From positions 40,277 through 104,276 of the forward strand of contig JAUNAJ010000008.1 in the NCBI GenBank assembly GCA_030527645.1: a stretch of 64,000 nucleotides of DNA, read 5' to 3'. Numbering within the stretch: position 1 is the stretch's first letter; every line of letters begins with the position of its first letter. This DNA comes from Lachnospiraceae bacterium (lineage in GTDB: Bacteria; Bacillota; Clostridia; Lachnospirales; Lachnospiraceae). Shown piece by piece: positions 1 through 7,896 of the stretch. A program made the position numbers and the translations under genes. The notes below the pieces were generated by a model. That model was not told the DNA's origin and did not search any database. It worked only from the letters and a program-made list of their open reading frames with translations.

Positions 1-15
1 CGCTGTAATCCTCGG

Positions 16-90
16 GTTTTCATGCAGAAACTGCATGAAAACACCTCGCGGAACATTACCCGTGAACAGTAACACAACGTTACTGTTCAC
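16..90. repeat. Two adjacent perfect inverted repeats at the end of the first gene
   Basis: Two hairpins lie side by side. Arms 16-27 and 31-42 (GTTTTCATGCAG and its complement) enclose a 3-nt loop. Arms 62-73 and 79-90 (GTGAACAGTAAC and its complement) enclose a 5-nt loop, and the second hairpin covers the stop codon of the minus-strand gene ending at 80. Neither is followed by a T run on either strand, so an intrinsic terminator is not convincing. The 62-90 arms match a motif that recurs in other intergenic gaps (33907, 39894, 60211), which suggests a dispersed palindromic repeat. Confidence 0.6.
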
Positions 91-2101
91 CGGAAGCTGA
101 ATCTTCTTCGACACGCATGTCCTTATGAACGATCATTTCAATGATCGCAGACACACCTGCAAAAATCGAAAGATATTTTGCACACTGCAGAAGCGGATAG
201 CTTCCCGCATTATAAAAATTGATATACGGATACATCTCCTCCTGGAACCAGCTCGTAAAGAACTGAACTCCAAGAGTCAGAACAAAGGCACTTAAAAACA
301 GTGCCGCAATGATCAGCCACAGATCAATTTTCTCATCCAGACCTCCTCTGCGTATAAAATACAGAACCAGACAGCCGGTATAGAGAAGAAACAAAATGAC
401 TGCCAGAATATTTACAACTGATGCAGGCGTTTTAAAAATCTTTACTATACGATTTCCTATAGCAACAGCATACTGTCCCGCATCGTTATTTGGATCGATT
501 CGATAATCCGTTTCAACCCATGCATTGACGGTATTACCCGGCAATTCGGTCGCTTCAAAGGTACCCAGCACCTGCCCATTGAGGATCAGTTTCAGAAAAA
601 CATTGATTGATCGCGGAATTACAAGAATCTGATCGAATCTGCAGACTTTTGCATGTTCCGACTCAGGATTTGCCTGATATACATCCGGACTCTCATAAAA
701 ATCCAATGTATCAAGATACTCCCCGTTCTGATCGACCAGTTCCACAGTAAGATCGTCTGATGCATTTCTTGCGTAGATCCATCCGTTGATCTCAAACTCT
801 GAGATCTGATAATTTCCAAGACTTCCAAGCAGAACTTCCGCCCTGCGGATATCGTAAGTATCTCCGCTTCCATAATTATCGGTGCTTAAGCCTGTCCCTT
901 CATACTCTGCAACTGTCTGCATTCTTTGGAAGGTGTTCAGGATCAGCGCGGGAAGCTCCTTTACAGGAATGCCGTCCGCCACATTAGAAAACCGGAACAG
1001 ATGATCCGTTTTCAATTCACCCGTATCAATGGCATTCTGAAGTTCAGCCGCTGCTTTCTCAAAAAACTCGTTTGTTTCCACTGCATCCGTATAATATCCG
1101 GCATCTTCGGCTGCCTCTCGTAAAGCCCAGGAAATCAGGTCTCCGCGCATATCAATATACTCTCCTGCGCCCCAGGCAGTAATACTTTGGATAATTTCCT
1201 CACGGATGGAATCCAGTGTGGGACTTGCATCCATGGCTGCCTCCATTGTTTTGTTGGACACCCACACGTAATCCGGACATTCAGTATCCTCGATTTTATA
1301 CAAACAGGACATCATATCTCCAAAGCCTGTACTGTTCCTGTCATTGACTGTATAAATACCGTAGTACTTTTGATTGAGAGCAGAAAGTCCTGTCTGTGAT
1401 GCATACAGGATTCCAAGGGGCAGAATACACAGCACAATACGAAGCGCCAGTTTCGTCTGTTTTTTTCTTGCTGCAACATAATAACCGATCGTAATGATCG
1501 TCAGCACAAGCACAAAGGGAAGAATCCATATGGAATCCTCACGGATATTCCAGAAAAATGCAAGACTTCCTCCGCTTCCTAAAACCCATGGCAGCAAACT
1601 GCTGATCTTCTGATCTCTCCGGAGATACAGCCCAATAAAGCAGCCAAATACCAGCAGCACTGCTGACGGAATAATTGCCATTCTATAGGCTCTCTGGGAA
1701 ATCAGGAGCGCCAACGTAACCGGTGAGTAGATCAGAAGCAGATAGAGGATTCGCCTGATGTATCTGTTCCTGATGAGGTCCTTTATTGCTCTTACAAAGA
1801 TATATGCTGACCCGACATTCAGAATTCCCAGTCCGATTGTATAAGGAATACACAATAGATGACATACAGCAAGAAACAAAGAATAGGAAACACCCTTCAC
1901 CAGTGTACCTACTGAATATTCGCCCAGCCAGCCGCCTTCCAGAATATTTTCTGCATAGTCAAACAGCAGCTGATCATCATAGACCTGATTAGTATATAAG
2001 CTCAGTGGAATTCGTGTTGAGAGGAATATCCGATAGATGGATAATGCGATCACGATACAGTTGAACCAAAAAAATATTTTCTCTTCTTTCTTACGAACCA
2101 T
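80..2101 (-). CDS. Polytopic membrane protein, probable GT-C type glycosyltransferase
   Basis: A 673-residue integral membrane protein. A hydrophobic N-terminal half (about residues 10-245) with many membrane segments is followed by a large, mostly soluble region (about 250-560) and then two or three C-terminal membrane helices (about 570-650). An acidic pair in the first external loop (DDQLLFDYAE, residues 42-51) is where GT-C glycosyltransferases carry their catalytic acids. It is the last gene of the surface-polysaccharide locus and follows a GT2/GtrA pair, so an acceptor-transfer role using polyprenyl-phosphate sugar is plausible. That role is inference; I do not recognise the exact family. 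The start ATG has GGGGGA about 5 nt upstream. A strong terminator sits only 28 nt upstream of the gene, so its expression may need readthrough. Confidence 0.7.
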   Translation of the reverse strand: MVRKKEEKIFFWFNCIVIALSIYRIFLSTRIPLSLYTNQVYDDQLLFDYAENILEGGWLGEYSVGTLVKGVSYSLFLAVCHLLCIPYTIGLGILNVGSAYIFVRAIKDLIRNRYIRRILYLLLIYSPVTLALLISQRAYRMAIIPSAVLLVFGCFIGLYLRRDQKISSLLPWVLGSGGSLAFFWNIREDSIWILPFVLVLTIITIGYYVAARKKQTKLALRIVLCILPLGILYASQTGLSALNQKYYGIYTVNDRNSTGFGDMMSCLYKIEDTECPDYVWVSNKTMEAAMDASPTLDSIREEIIQSITAWGAGEYIDMRGDLISWALREAAEDAGYYTDAVETNEFFEKAAAELQNAIDTGELKTDHLFRFSNVADGIPVKELPALILNTFQRMQTVAEYEGTGLSTDNYGSGDTYDIRRAEVLLGSLGNYQISEFEINGWIYARNASDDLTVELVDQNGEYLDTLDFYESPDVYQANPESEHAKVCRFDQILVIPRSINVFLKLILNGQVLGTFEATELPGNTVNAWVETDYRIDPNNDAGQYAVAIGNRIVKIFKTPASVVNILAVILFLLYTGCLVLYFIRRGGLDEKIDLWLIIAALFLSAFVLTLGVQFFTSWFQEEMYPYINFYNAGSYPLLQCAKYLSIFAGVSAIIEMIVHKDMRVEEDSASGEQ

Positions 2102-2129
2102 TTTGTCCCCCGTTATTCTGATTCAAGTA

Positions 2130-2164
2130 AAAACCTGCCGGCAAACTATATGCCGGCAGGTTTT
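2130..2164 (-). terminator. Rho-independent terminator after the GT2 gene
   Basis: A perfect 14-bp stem (2130-2143 with 2151-2164, core CCTGCCGGCA) and 7-nt loop. The 3' arm ends in four T on the minus strand and the next base continues the run to five. It follows the gene ending at 2199 and precedes the next same-strand gene (start 2101) by only 28 nt. Confidence 0.85.
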
Positions 2165-2198
2165 CAACTATACTTAAGTCACACAGCTCTTCTCCACT

Positions 2199-3155
2199 TT
2201 ACCGATTCTGCAGCCTCCTTTTTTTCTCGTCCGAAATCCTTTGAAGCTGATATTCAAAATCGTGTCGATTTTTCTGCCCCAGTGATGACAGGATGAGTCC
2301 TGAGAAGAGAGACTGGATTGCAGCAATAAATGCGAAACCGCATACGATCAGGGTCGGCAGCTTTGGCACAAGCCCTGTCTTTACGTAGGTTACCATAATC
2401 GGCACAAAGAAAATCACTGACAGAATCGCAAGAATTGCAGATATACTGCCAAAAAATACCATTGGCTTATAATTTCTGAACAGTCGTACGATTGTTTTCA
2501 GCACCTTCGCTCCATCAGAAAATGTATTAAGCTTTGATTCACTGCCCTCCGGCCGATCGCGATAATCGATCACCACGTTCTGAAGTGCCATATTTTTGTC
2601 AATGGCATGAATACTCATTTCCGTTTCAATTTCAAAACCATTAGAAAGGACGGGAAATGTTTTTACAAACTCATAGGAAAATGCTCTGTATCCGGTCATA
2701 ATATCCTTAATCTCACTCTTAAACAGCAGATTAATCGATTTTCTGACCAGCGAATTTCCAAAATTATGAAACGGTCTTTTATTCTCAGTGAAATATGTGG
2801 AGGAAAGTCTGTCTCCCACAACCATATCCGCCTGTTCATTCAGAACTTTTTCCACCATTTCTCTTGCATGCTCTGCCGGATAAGTATCATCACCGTCGAT
2901 CATCAGATAACATTCCGCATCGATTTCCCGAAACATTCTCCGAATCACATTTCCCTTGCCCTGCTGTCGTTCATAACGGACAATCGCTCCGGCCTTTCTT
3001 GCAATTTCATCTGTTCCATCAGTAGAATTATTGTCGTACACATAGATATTCGCTGTCCACGGGGAATCTTCGAATACCTCTTTAAAATCCCTCACTACCT
3101 TCGCAATTGTTACGCTTTCGTTGTAGCAGGGAATCAGCACTGCTATATTATCCAT
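2199..3155 (-). CDS. GT2 glycosyltransferase, polyprenyl-phosphate sugar synthase type (DPM1/GtrB/ArnC-like)
   Basis: About 318 residues. An N-terminal GT-A fold with LIPCYNE at residues 6-12, a DNNSTDGT nucleotide-binding stretch and the metal-binding IDGDDTYP is followed by two C-terminal membrane helices (about 231-256 and 265-291). This architecture is typical of enzymes that move a sugar from a nucleotide donor to undecaprenyl or dolichyl phosphate at the inner face of the membrane. The next gene upstream encodes GtrA, the usual partner flippase. I place the start at the ATG at 3155, with GGAG 8 nt upstream; an in-frame ATG at 3167 has no ribosome binding site. It has its own sigma-A promoter (3245-3273) and ends in a strong terminator. 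Confidence 0.85.
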   Translation of the reverse strand: MDNIAVLIPCYNESVTIAKVVRDFKEVFEDSPWTANIYVYDNNSTDGTDEIARKAGAIVRYERQQGKGNVIRRMFREIDAECYLMIDGDDTYPAEHAREMVEKVLNEQADMVVGDRLSSTYFTENKRPFHNFGNSLVRKSINLLFKSEIKDIMTGYRAFSYEFVKTFPVLSNGFEIETEMSIHAIDKNMALQNVVIDYRDRPEGSESKLNTFSDGAKVLKTIVRLFRNYKPMVFFGSISAILAILSVIFFVPIMVTYVKTGLVPKLPTLIVCGFAFIAAIQSLFSGLILSSLGQKNRHDFEYQLQRISDEKKRRLQNR

Positions 3156-3244
3156 ATTCTTCTCCATTCAGCCGCGCTTATTCTCAGCCAGGAAGACTTC
3201 CGCAACTTCGGTTCTCCAAGCCTTACAAATACACACTACAAGCA

Positions 3245-3273
3245 ATTATACAAAAACCTTCCTCTCTTTTCAA
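3245..3273 (-). promoter_or_regulatory. Sigma-A promoter before the GT2 gene
   Basis: On the minus strand, -35 TTGAAA (3268-3273), a 17-bp spacer and a consensus -10 TATAAT (3245-3250). It lies just after the gtrA stop and about 90 nt before the GT2 start, giving a second entry point inside the locus. Confidence 0.85.
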
Positions 3274-3302
3274 GAGTATGCCCGATCAGTAGATCTTTTG
3301 AT

Positions 3303-3734
3303 TTACAGTTCGTTACTGTTTATTCTTGTTTTTTCTTCCAGAAAAATCTTTCTCGTCACAAAATTCCAGATCATGACAATGGCAGTTACAAATATTTTGG
3401 AGAGCATATAGAAAATATGCATGCGATCAACCAGAATCCACATAAATAATTCGTTAATTCCAAGTCCTATCACACTGAGCACGATAAAAATCATGAATTC
3501 CTTCGCTTTGCTGAGATCCTGCCGCCCTTTAAAAACAAAACGCATGCTGGCAGTGTAGTTAAAGATCACGGACACAACGAAGGATATCATTGCAGAGACG
3601 AGATAATGGATTCCGGCTGCTTCTGTCAGAAGTATCAGAACTCCGTAATCAATTAAAAAGGCGATTACTCCTACAATTCCAAACTTTACCAGCTGTGTAA
3701 ACAGTTTTTTTAAGATAGTTTCATTCTTCTCCAT
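3303..3734 (-). CDS. GtrA family membrane protein
   Basis: 143 residues with four predicted membrane helices spread evenly over about residues 13-130, the size and topology of GtrA (PF04138). GtrA proteins are thought to flip polyprenyl-phosphate-linked sugars to the outer face, as GtrA does in O-antigen glucosylation and GtcA in teichoic acid glycosylation. The neighbouring GT2 with C-terminal membrane helices is the expected sugar-lipid synthase. The ATG at 3734 starts 6 nt after the upstream acyltransferase stop, so the two are probably cotranscribed and perhaps coupled. Confidence 0.88.
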   Translation of the reverse strand: MEKNETILKKLFTQLVKFGIVGVIAFLIDYGVLILLTEAAGIHYLVSAMISFVVSVIFNYTASMRFVFKGRQDLSKAKEFMIFIVLSVIGLGINELFMWILVDRMHIFYMLSKIFVTAIVMIWNFVTRKIFLEEKTRINSNEL

Positions 3735-3740
3735 CTATAT

Positions 3741-4895
3741 TCATATCTTCCTTTCCAGATGACCGACTATTCTTCTCCATCGGGGAGCAAGCAATCGATC
3801 ATATGCTATAGCTGCTGTAAATACCAGACACAAAGTGATACATCCTGTAAGTAAAATCAACAGAGAATAGGATGAAATGTATTTTTCCAACACTGGTCTG
3901 GTGACATTCGATGCTTTGATTGCTGTTTCATGAAATACATAAAACGGATAGGATATTTTCCCGAGAAACTGACAGATCTTACCTGATAACAGTTTCTTAC
4001 TCTCGCGGGAGCTGCTGATTCCAACCATACAGAAAGCAGCCCCAAGAAGATGGTACCCCATTACTGAATGGACTCCATCAGGCAGCCTTCCGTATACTCC
4101 CGTCGGAATCATTCCTGATGGATAGGCTGCCAGGAAAAACCCGAAAAGAAAGCAGAAAAAAGTCACTGGCCAATGTCTGTTCTCGCTTCTCTGCACTCCG
4201 AGTATTCCGCATATTCCGCCAATCAATACAGGAACAAAATACCACCAGTATTCAAATCGGAGGAAAAGAATTACGCAGCCTGACAGCAGGAGTATCTGAA
4301 CTGTTTCATTTCTCATCAGCAGCCGGATTGCAAGAATAAGCAATCCTCCAAGAAAGATTGGCTGCATGGTCCACAAGGAACCGATAATGCTCCTGTCACA
4401 TAAAAAGAAAACAGAAAAAAAGGAGCTTTTCAAATACTGAGCCAACGGCAGTGTTTCTCCGGCTGCTGGAATTATCTGCTCCGGAAAACGTCTGTTTCCA
4501 CAAAACACCAACAGCTCACTGATCAGCACAGGAAGCACAAGGGTCAGATAACGCTTCATGAAACTGCGAAAAAAATAGCGAACACGGTACGGGGGCTCCG
4601 CCTCCGTACGTTTCCCTGCCATTACCATTCCTGAGATCAGCAGATATACACAGACCCAGAAATTTCCATTCATCAGGAAGAAAAAGGGCAAGGATGCAAG
4701 TTTTGCATCCCATGCCCCCCTGATTCTGCTGTCCTGCAGCAAGCCGGTATACGTGGCAGGATAATATTTCAGAAAAAAATGATGAAGGAATATACAGATG
4801 CAGCCGATTCCTCTTAAACCATCTACCCAGAGGATACGCCCACCAGCGTATCCTCCCTTTCTGTCTGCTTCTTTTTTATTTATATTCTGATCCAT
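3741..4895 (-). CDS. Acyltransferase 3 family membrane protein (OafA-like)
   Basis: About 385 residues with roughly ten hydrophobic segments. The N-terminal LRGIGCICIFLHHF carries the Arg and His-His pattern of acyltransferase family 3 (PF01757), whose members transfer acetyl or other acyl groups to extracytoplasmic glycans. Here it would modify the glycopolymer made by the locus; the acyl group and acceptor cannot be read from sequence. The start is set at the ATG at 4895, where GAGG sits about 8 nt upstream. The longer reading from a GTG at 4901 leaves too little room after the ribosome binding site. Confidence 0.85.
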   Translation of the reverse strand: MDQNINKKEADRKGGYAGGRILWVDGLRGIGCICIFLHHFFLKYYPATYTGLLQDSRIRGAWDAKLASLPFFFLMNGNFWVCVYLLISGMVMAGKRTEAEPPYRVRYFFRSFMKRYLTLVLPVLISELLVFCGNRRFPEQIIPAAGETLPLAQYLKSSFFSVFFLCDRSIIGSLWTMQPIFLGGLLILAIRLLMRNETVQILLLSGCVILFLRFEYWWYFVPVLIGGICGILGVQRSENRHWPVTFFCFLFGFFLAAYPSGMIPTGVYGRLPDGVHSVMGYHLLGAAFCMVGISSSRESKKLLSGKICQFLGKISYPFYVFHETAIKASNVTRPVLEKYISSYSLLILLTGCITLCLVFTAAIAYDRLLAPRWRRIVGHLERKI

Positions 4896-4953
4896 TTTCA
4901 CTGCCTCAATATTTTTCGTCTGCTCAGTACAAAAATGCTCATTCCCCGCGCAG

Positions 4954-7161
4954 TTACTGCTCCTCCGTAAAATCTCCGATATTATTTCCTATCAGAACAG
5001 ATTCTCCCTGATAGTCTATCGCATAAACATGAATCTGCAATTCAGCTGAGCTCATATCAAAATCGCTTCCTCTAATCTGCATCAGATATATGCCGTCGTC
5101 AACTTCTGAAGCTCCGTACCAGTGCAGATCTGACTGATCCTCTTTGCTCCATACTGCACAGCGGATACCCATAATGCCGTTCGGAGCCTCCGGATCGATC
5201 GTGTAAACATTGATCTGATTTGTATCAGAATCGTAGCCCTCAACAATAATGGTTCCTGAAGGCTCAGTAACAATCGTTTCCTCCTCTGCAGATTCAAATT
5301 CCGGATCCTCAACATCGACGATACACCGTCCAAGATTGATCTTTGTAAGACTCGGATCGTCGGTATCGGCATACGCATCAATATAGCATTTCGCATTAAT
5401 TGCAAAGTCAGTCATAGGAATCTGATAGCTGTAATTTCCGTCTGCATCAACATCCATTGTATACCAGTGCAGATCTGACTGATCACCTCTGCACCAGACA
5501 GCAAGATAGAGATCACGAAGAGGCTTCTCATATTCAATATCAGATACAGTGACAGATATGGTTTTTGTCACCGGATCATACTCACTTGCTGCACATGTTG
5601 CAAGCTTTGTATTGATTCCTGCAAGCAGATTATCCATCAGCTCGGACTGCTGCTGCAATCCTTCATTCGCCTCCGTCTTGGTATACCGCTCCAGCAATGT
5701 TGCTTCTGATGAATACAGGTTTGTTCCAAGACCAAGGCGGTCGCCCTCGATTTCGACGCCAAGAGCCGCAAGTGTGGTAGGAAAGTTATCGAAGGTACAG
5801 ATGGTTCTTCGATCGTCTGTCTCACGCTGTGTCGGAGAATTAATGATCGTGGTGTATACGGTTCTCTGATATTCTTCGGGAACGTCATCGCAATAATCCG
5901 TATCCATGGTGAGATGATCACCGGAGATCACGATGGTCGTATTTTCATACCAGGACTGTTCCTTGATCCAGCTGATCAGCTCGTTGACCTTTGAGCTGGA
6001 GCAGGCCATAACATTGGAATACTGTGTATCATAGGTGTCCGGACAGTCCTCACACAGATATCCGTCCTCAAAATGCGTATCCACCGTCAGCATGGTAAAG
6101 TTAAAGGGCTCACTGCCCGATCCCATCTCCGTCAGAGCTTCCTTTGCGTTCTCAAAGAGGCGGTTGTCCTCATAGCCCCACCATACATAATAGTCTTCCG
6201 CAATTTTGCCCTGGTCAATTGCCCAGTAATAATCACGGATCTCATAGTCTCCGTGTCCCTGGAAATAGAGGTCACGGCCGCCAAAGGCCGCATCGGAGCC
6301 GATCAGCAGCATCTGCTTATAACCGTTATCCGCAAGAATATTTCCCAGTGTAGTTGCTCCCGGGAAGAATTCGTCCTGGGTGCTCATGGCATTCTTATCG
6401 ATGGGAAGATTCAGAGGAAGACCGGAGGTCTGTCCGAACATCGCACCAATGGTCCAGGTGGTACCCTTCAGCGGAATACCGCCGTTCAGACCGCCCTCGG
6501 TTCCGGAAAAGTTTTCATTCTCCAGAGACAGCTGGGTCAGCTCCGGAATGACATTCTCGGAGAATGCTCCTCCGTTCGCTTCATCGGAATAGGTATTCTC
6601 CATAGACTCCAGGAAGATATAGATCAGATTCCGTTTCTCCTCCGGGAACGTAAGCGACACATCATTGGGATCCACATAGTTATCATCGATAAAAGAAGAA
6701 TAGGTCTCCTGGTTTGAAAGATAGTCGGTGACACCTACCTCTGTGTCAAACTTTCTGAAGGTAAGCACGATTACAATCACTGAGACAACAGCAACTGCGA
6801 TCTGCAGGATGTGGGTAAGTCGTCTCTTTTTGCGCAGCAGAATAAAGACAGCAATCAGCAGCACCAGTACAACCACCGTGATGATCACACATTGCCGGAT
6901 ATACAGGCCCACCATCTCACCTGCACCCTCCATGGAGGTTTTCATCTGATAGGCAATCTCCTCCATAGACAGAGCATTCCAGGTACTCATTGCCCAGTTT
7001 GCTGACCGGTAGAGCAGCATTGCCAGAGTGCCGAGAAGCACAACCAGGACGGTTGCAGCTATATTCAGCACCCGCAGCACCTTATTTTCTGAACTTTCCG
7101 AACCATCTCCTCCGGAATTTCTTTTACTAAAGTTCCTCATTTTTCTAGACCTTTCATTCAT
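4954..7161 (-). CDS. LTA synthase/OpgB-like phosphoglycerol transferase with two C-terminal GBS-Bsp-like repeats
   Basis: 735 residues. Three N-terminal membrane helices (about 30-50, 83-109, 115-135) anchor an extracellular sulfatase-fold domain (about 175-500). It shows the metal ligand Glu in FLESMENTY (E185), the nucleophile segment GTTWTIG (233-239) and the metal site VISGDH. This matches the LtaS/OpgB group, which transfers phosphoglycerol from phosphatidylglycerol onto a glycolipid or glycan. The GTTWT form of the nucleophile motif is closer to OpgB. After the catalytic domain come two GBS-Bsp-like repeats, each with a VW..(E/G)DQSDLHWY signature, as found in the secreted protein at 7897-11310. 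Its ATG overlaps the stop of the preceding gene (TAATG), so translation is coupled. Confidence 0.85.
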   Translation of the reverse strand: MNERSRKMRNFSKRNSGGDGSESSENKVLRVLNIAATVLVVLLGTLAMLLYRSANWAMSTWNALSMEEIAYQMKTSMEGAGEMVGLYIRQCVIITVVVLVLLIAVFILLRKKRRLTHILQIAVAVVSVIVIVLTFRKFDTEVGVTDYLSNQETYSSFIDDNYVDPNDVSLTFPEEKRNLIYIFLESMENTYSDEANGGAFSENVIPELTQLSLENENFSGTEGGLNGGIPLKGTTWTIGAMFGQTSGLPLNLPIDKNAMSTQDEFFPGATTLGNILADNGYKQMLLIGSDAAFGGRDLYFQGHGDYEIRDYYWAIDQGKIAEDYYVWWGYEDNRLFENAKEALTEMGSGSEPFNFTMLTVDTHFEDGYLCEDCPDTYDTQYSNVMACSSSKVNELISWIKEQSWYENTTIVISGDHLTMDTDYCDDVPEEYQRTVYTTIINSPTQRETDDRRTICTFDNFPTTLAALGVEIEGDRLGLGTNLYSSEATLLERYTKTEANEGLQQQSELMDNLLAGINTKLATCAASEYDPVTKTISVTVSDIEYEKPLRDLYLAVWCRGDQSDLHWYTMDVDADGNYSYQIPMTDFAINAKCYIDAYADTDDPSLTKINLGRCIVDVEDPEFESAEEETIVTEPSGTIIVEGYDSDTNQINVYTIDPEAPNGIMGIRCAVWSKEDQSDLHWYGASEVDDGIYLMQIRGSDFDMSSAELQIHVYAIDYQGESVLIGNNIGDFTEEQ

Positions 7162-7880
7162 TATTCAACCTCAGCAGCAAGGGCCTCAGACCTTGCTTCA
7201 CCGAATTCCTCTTCTCTCTGAAGGATCTCTGTGATGCTCACCTGCTCCTCCTCTGCTTCCAGTCGTTCATCCCTGACACGGACAAGGATATTTGAGCCAT
7301 CCGAATAGACAATTCCCAATGACTGCTCTAACAGAGGAACGAAGGGAATTTCGATTTCGCTTCCGTCCTCCATACGGATCCGGATGTTATACATTCCCAG
7401 TTCCGGATCCTGAAATTCTTCCGGGATACCAATATCCACAGTATTCTCGGCTGAGAGCACCTGTCCCTCCGGAAGAAGATTCCCGGAATAGGAGGTTCCT
7501 GCAAAGGTACTGACCTGAATCGATTCAATTCTCTGCTCCAGTTCACTTTCCAGATGTACGATCATTCCTGTCAGTGTTTCCTCCTCCACAGTCTCTTCGC
7601 CCAGCGGATCTGTCTCATCTTCAGCGAATCCGGACCGTTCTTCTTCGTTTTCCGACTCTTCAGCAACTGCAGCCTTCTCTGTATCCGTCTCGCTGTCCGC
7701 CTCAACATTCTCAGAGAACCGCTCCTCCTCATCCGTTTTCGGCAGATCTGTTTCTGATACTGCCGAGATTTCTTCTGCTGCCGACGTATCCGGTTCTGCT
7801 ATTACCCTTGTAACGCCGAAGCCTGCAATACCTGCTGCAAACGCCAGTCCGAGAACTGCAGCTGTAAGTTTTTTCTTCAT
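7161..7880 (-). CDS. Secreted acidic protein of unknown function
   Basis: 239 residues. An N-terminal signal peptide or membrane anchor (MKKKLTAAVLGLAFAAGIAG) is followed by a Glu/Asp/Ser-rich low-complexity linker (about 30-105) and a compact C-terminal part (about 105-239) rich in beta-type sequence. I do not recognise a family. AGGAGG lies 9 nt before the ATG. Its stop overlaps the start of the phosphoglycerol transferase, and it begins 16 nt after the repeat-containing secreted protein. An accessory role in the same extracellular process, for example binding polymer or partner enzyme, is inference. Confidence 0.7.
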   Translation of the reverse strand: MKKKLTAAVLGLAFAAGIAGFGVTRVIAEPDTSAAEEISAVSETDLPKTDEEERFSENVEADSETDTEKAAVAEESENEEERSGFAEDETDPLGEETVEEETLTGMIVHLESELEQRIESIQVSTFAGTSYSGNLLPEGQVLSAENTVDIGIPEEFQDPELGMYNIRIRMEDGSEIEIPFVPLLEQSLGIVYSDGSNILVRVRDERLEAEEEQVSITEILQREEEFGEARSEALAAEVE

Positions 7881-7896
7881 GCCCTTTTACCTCCTG

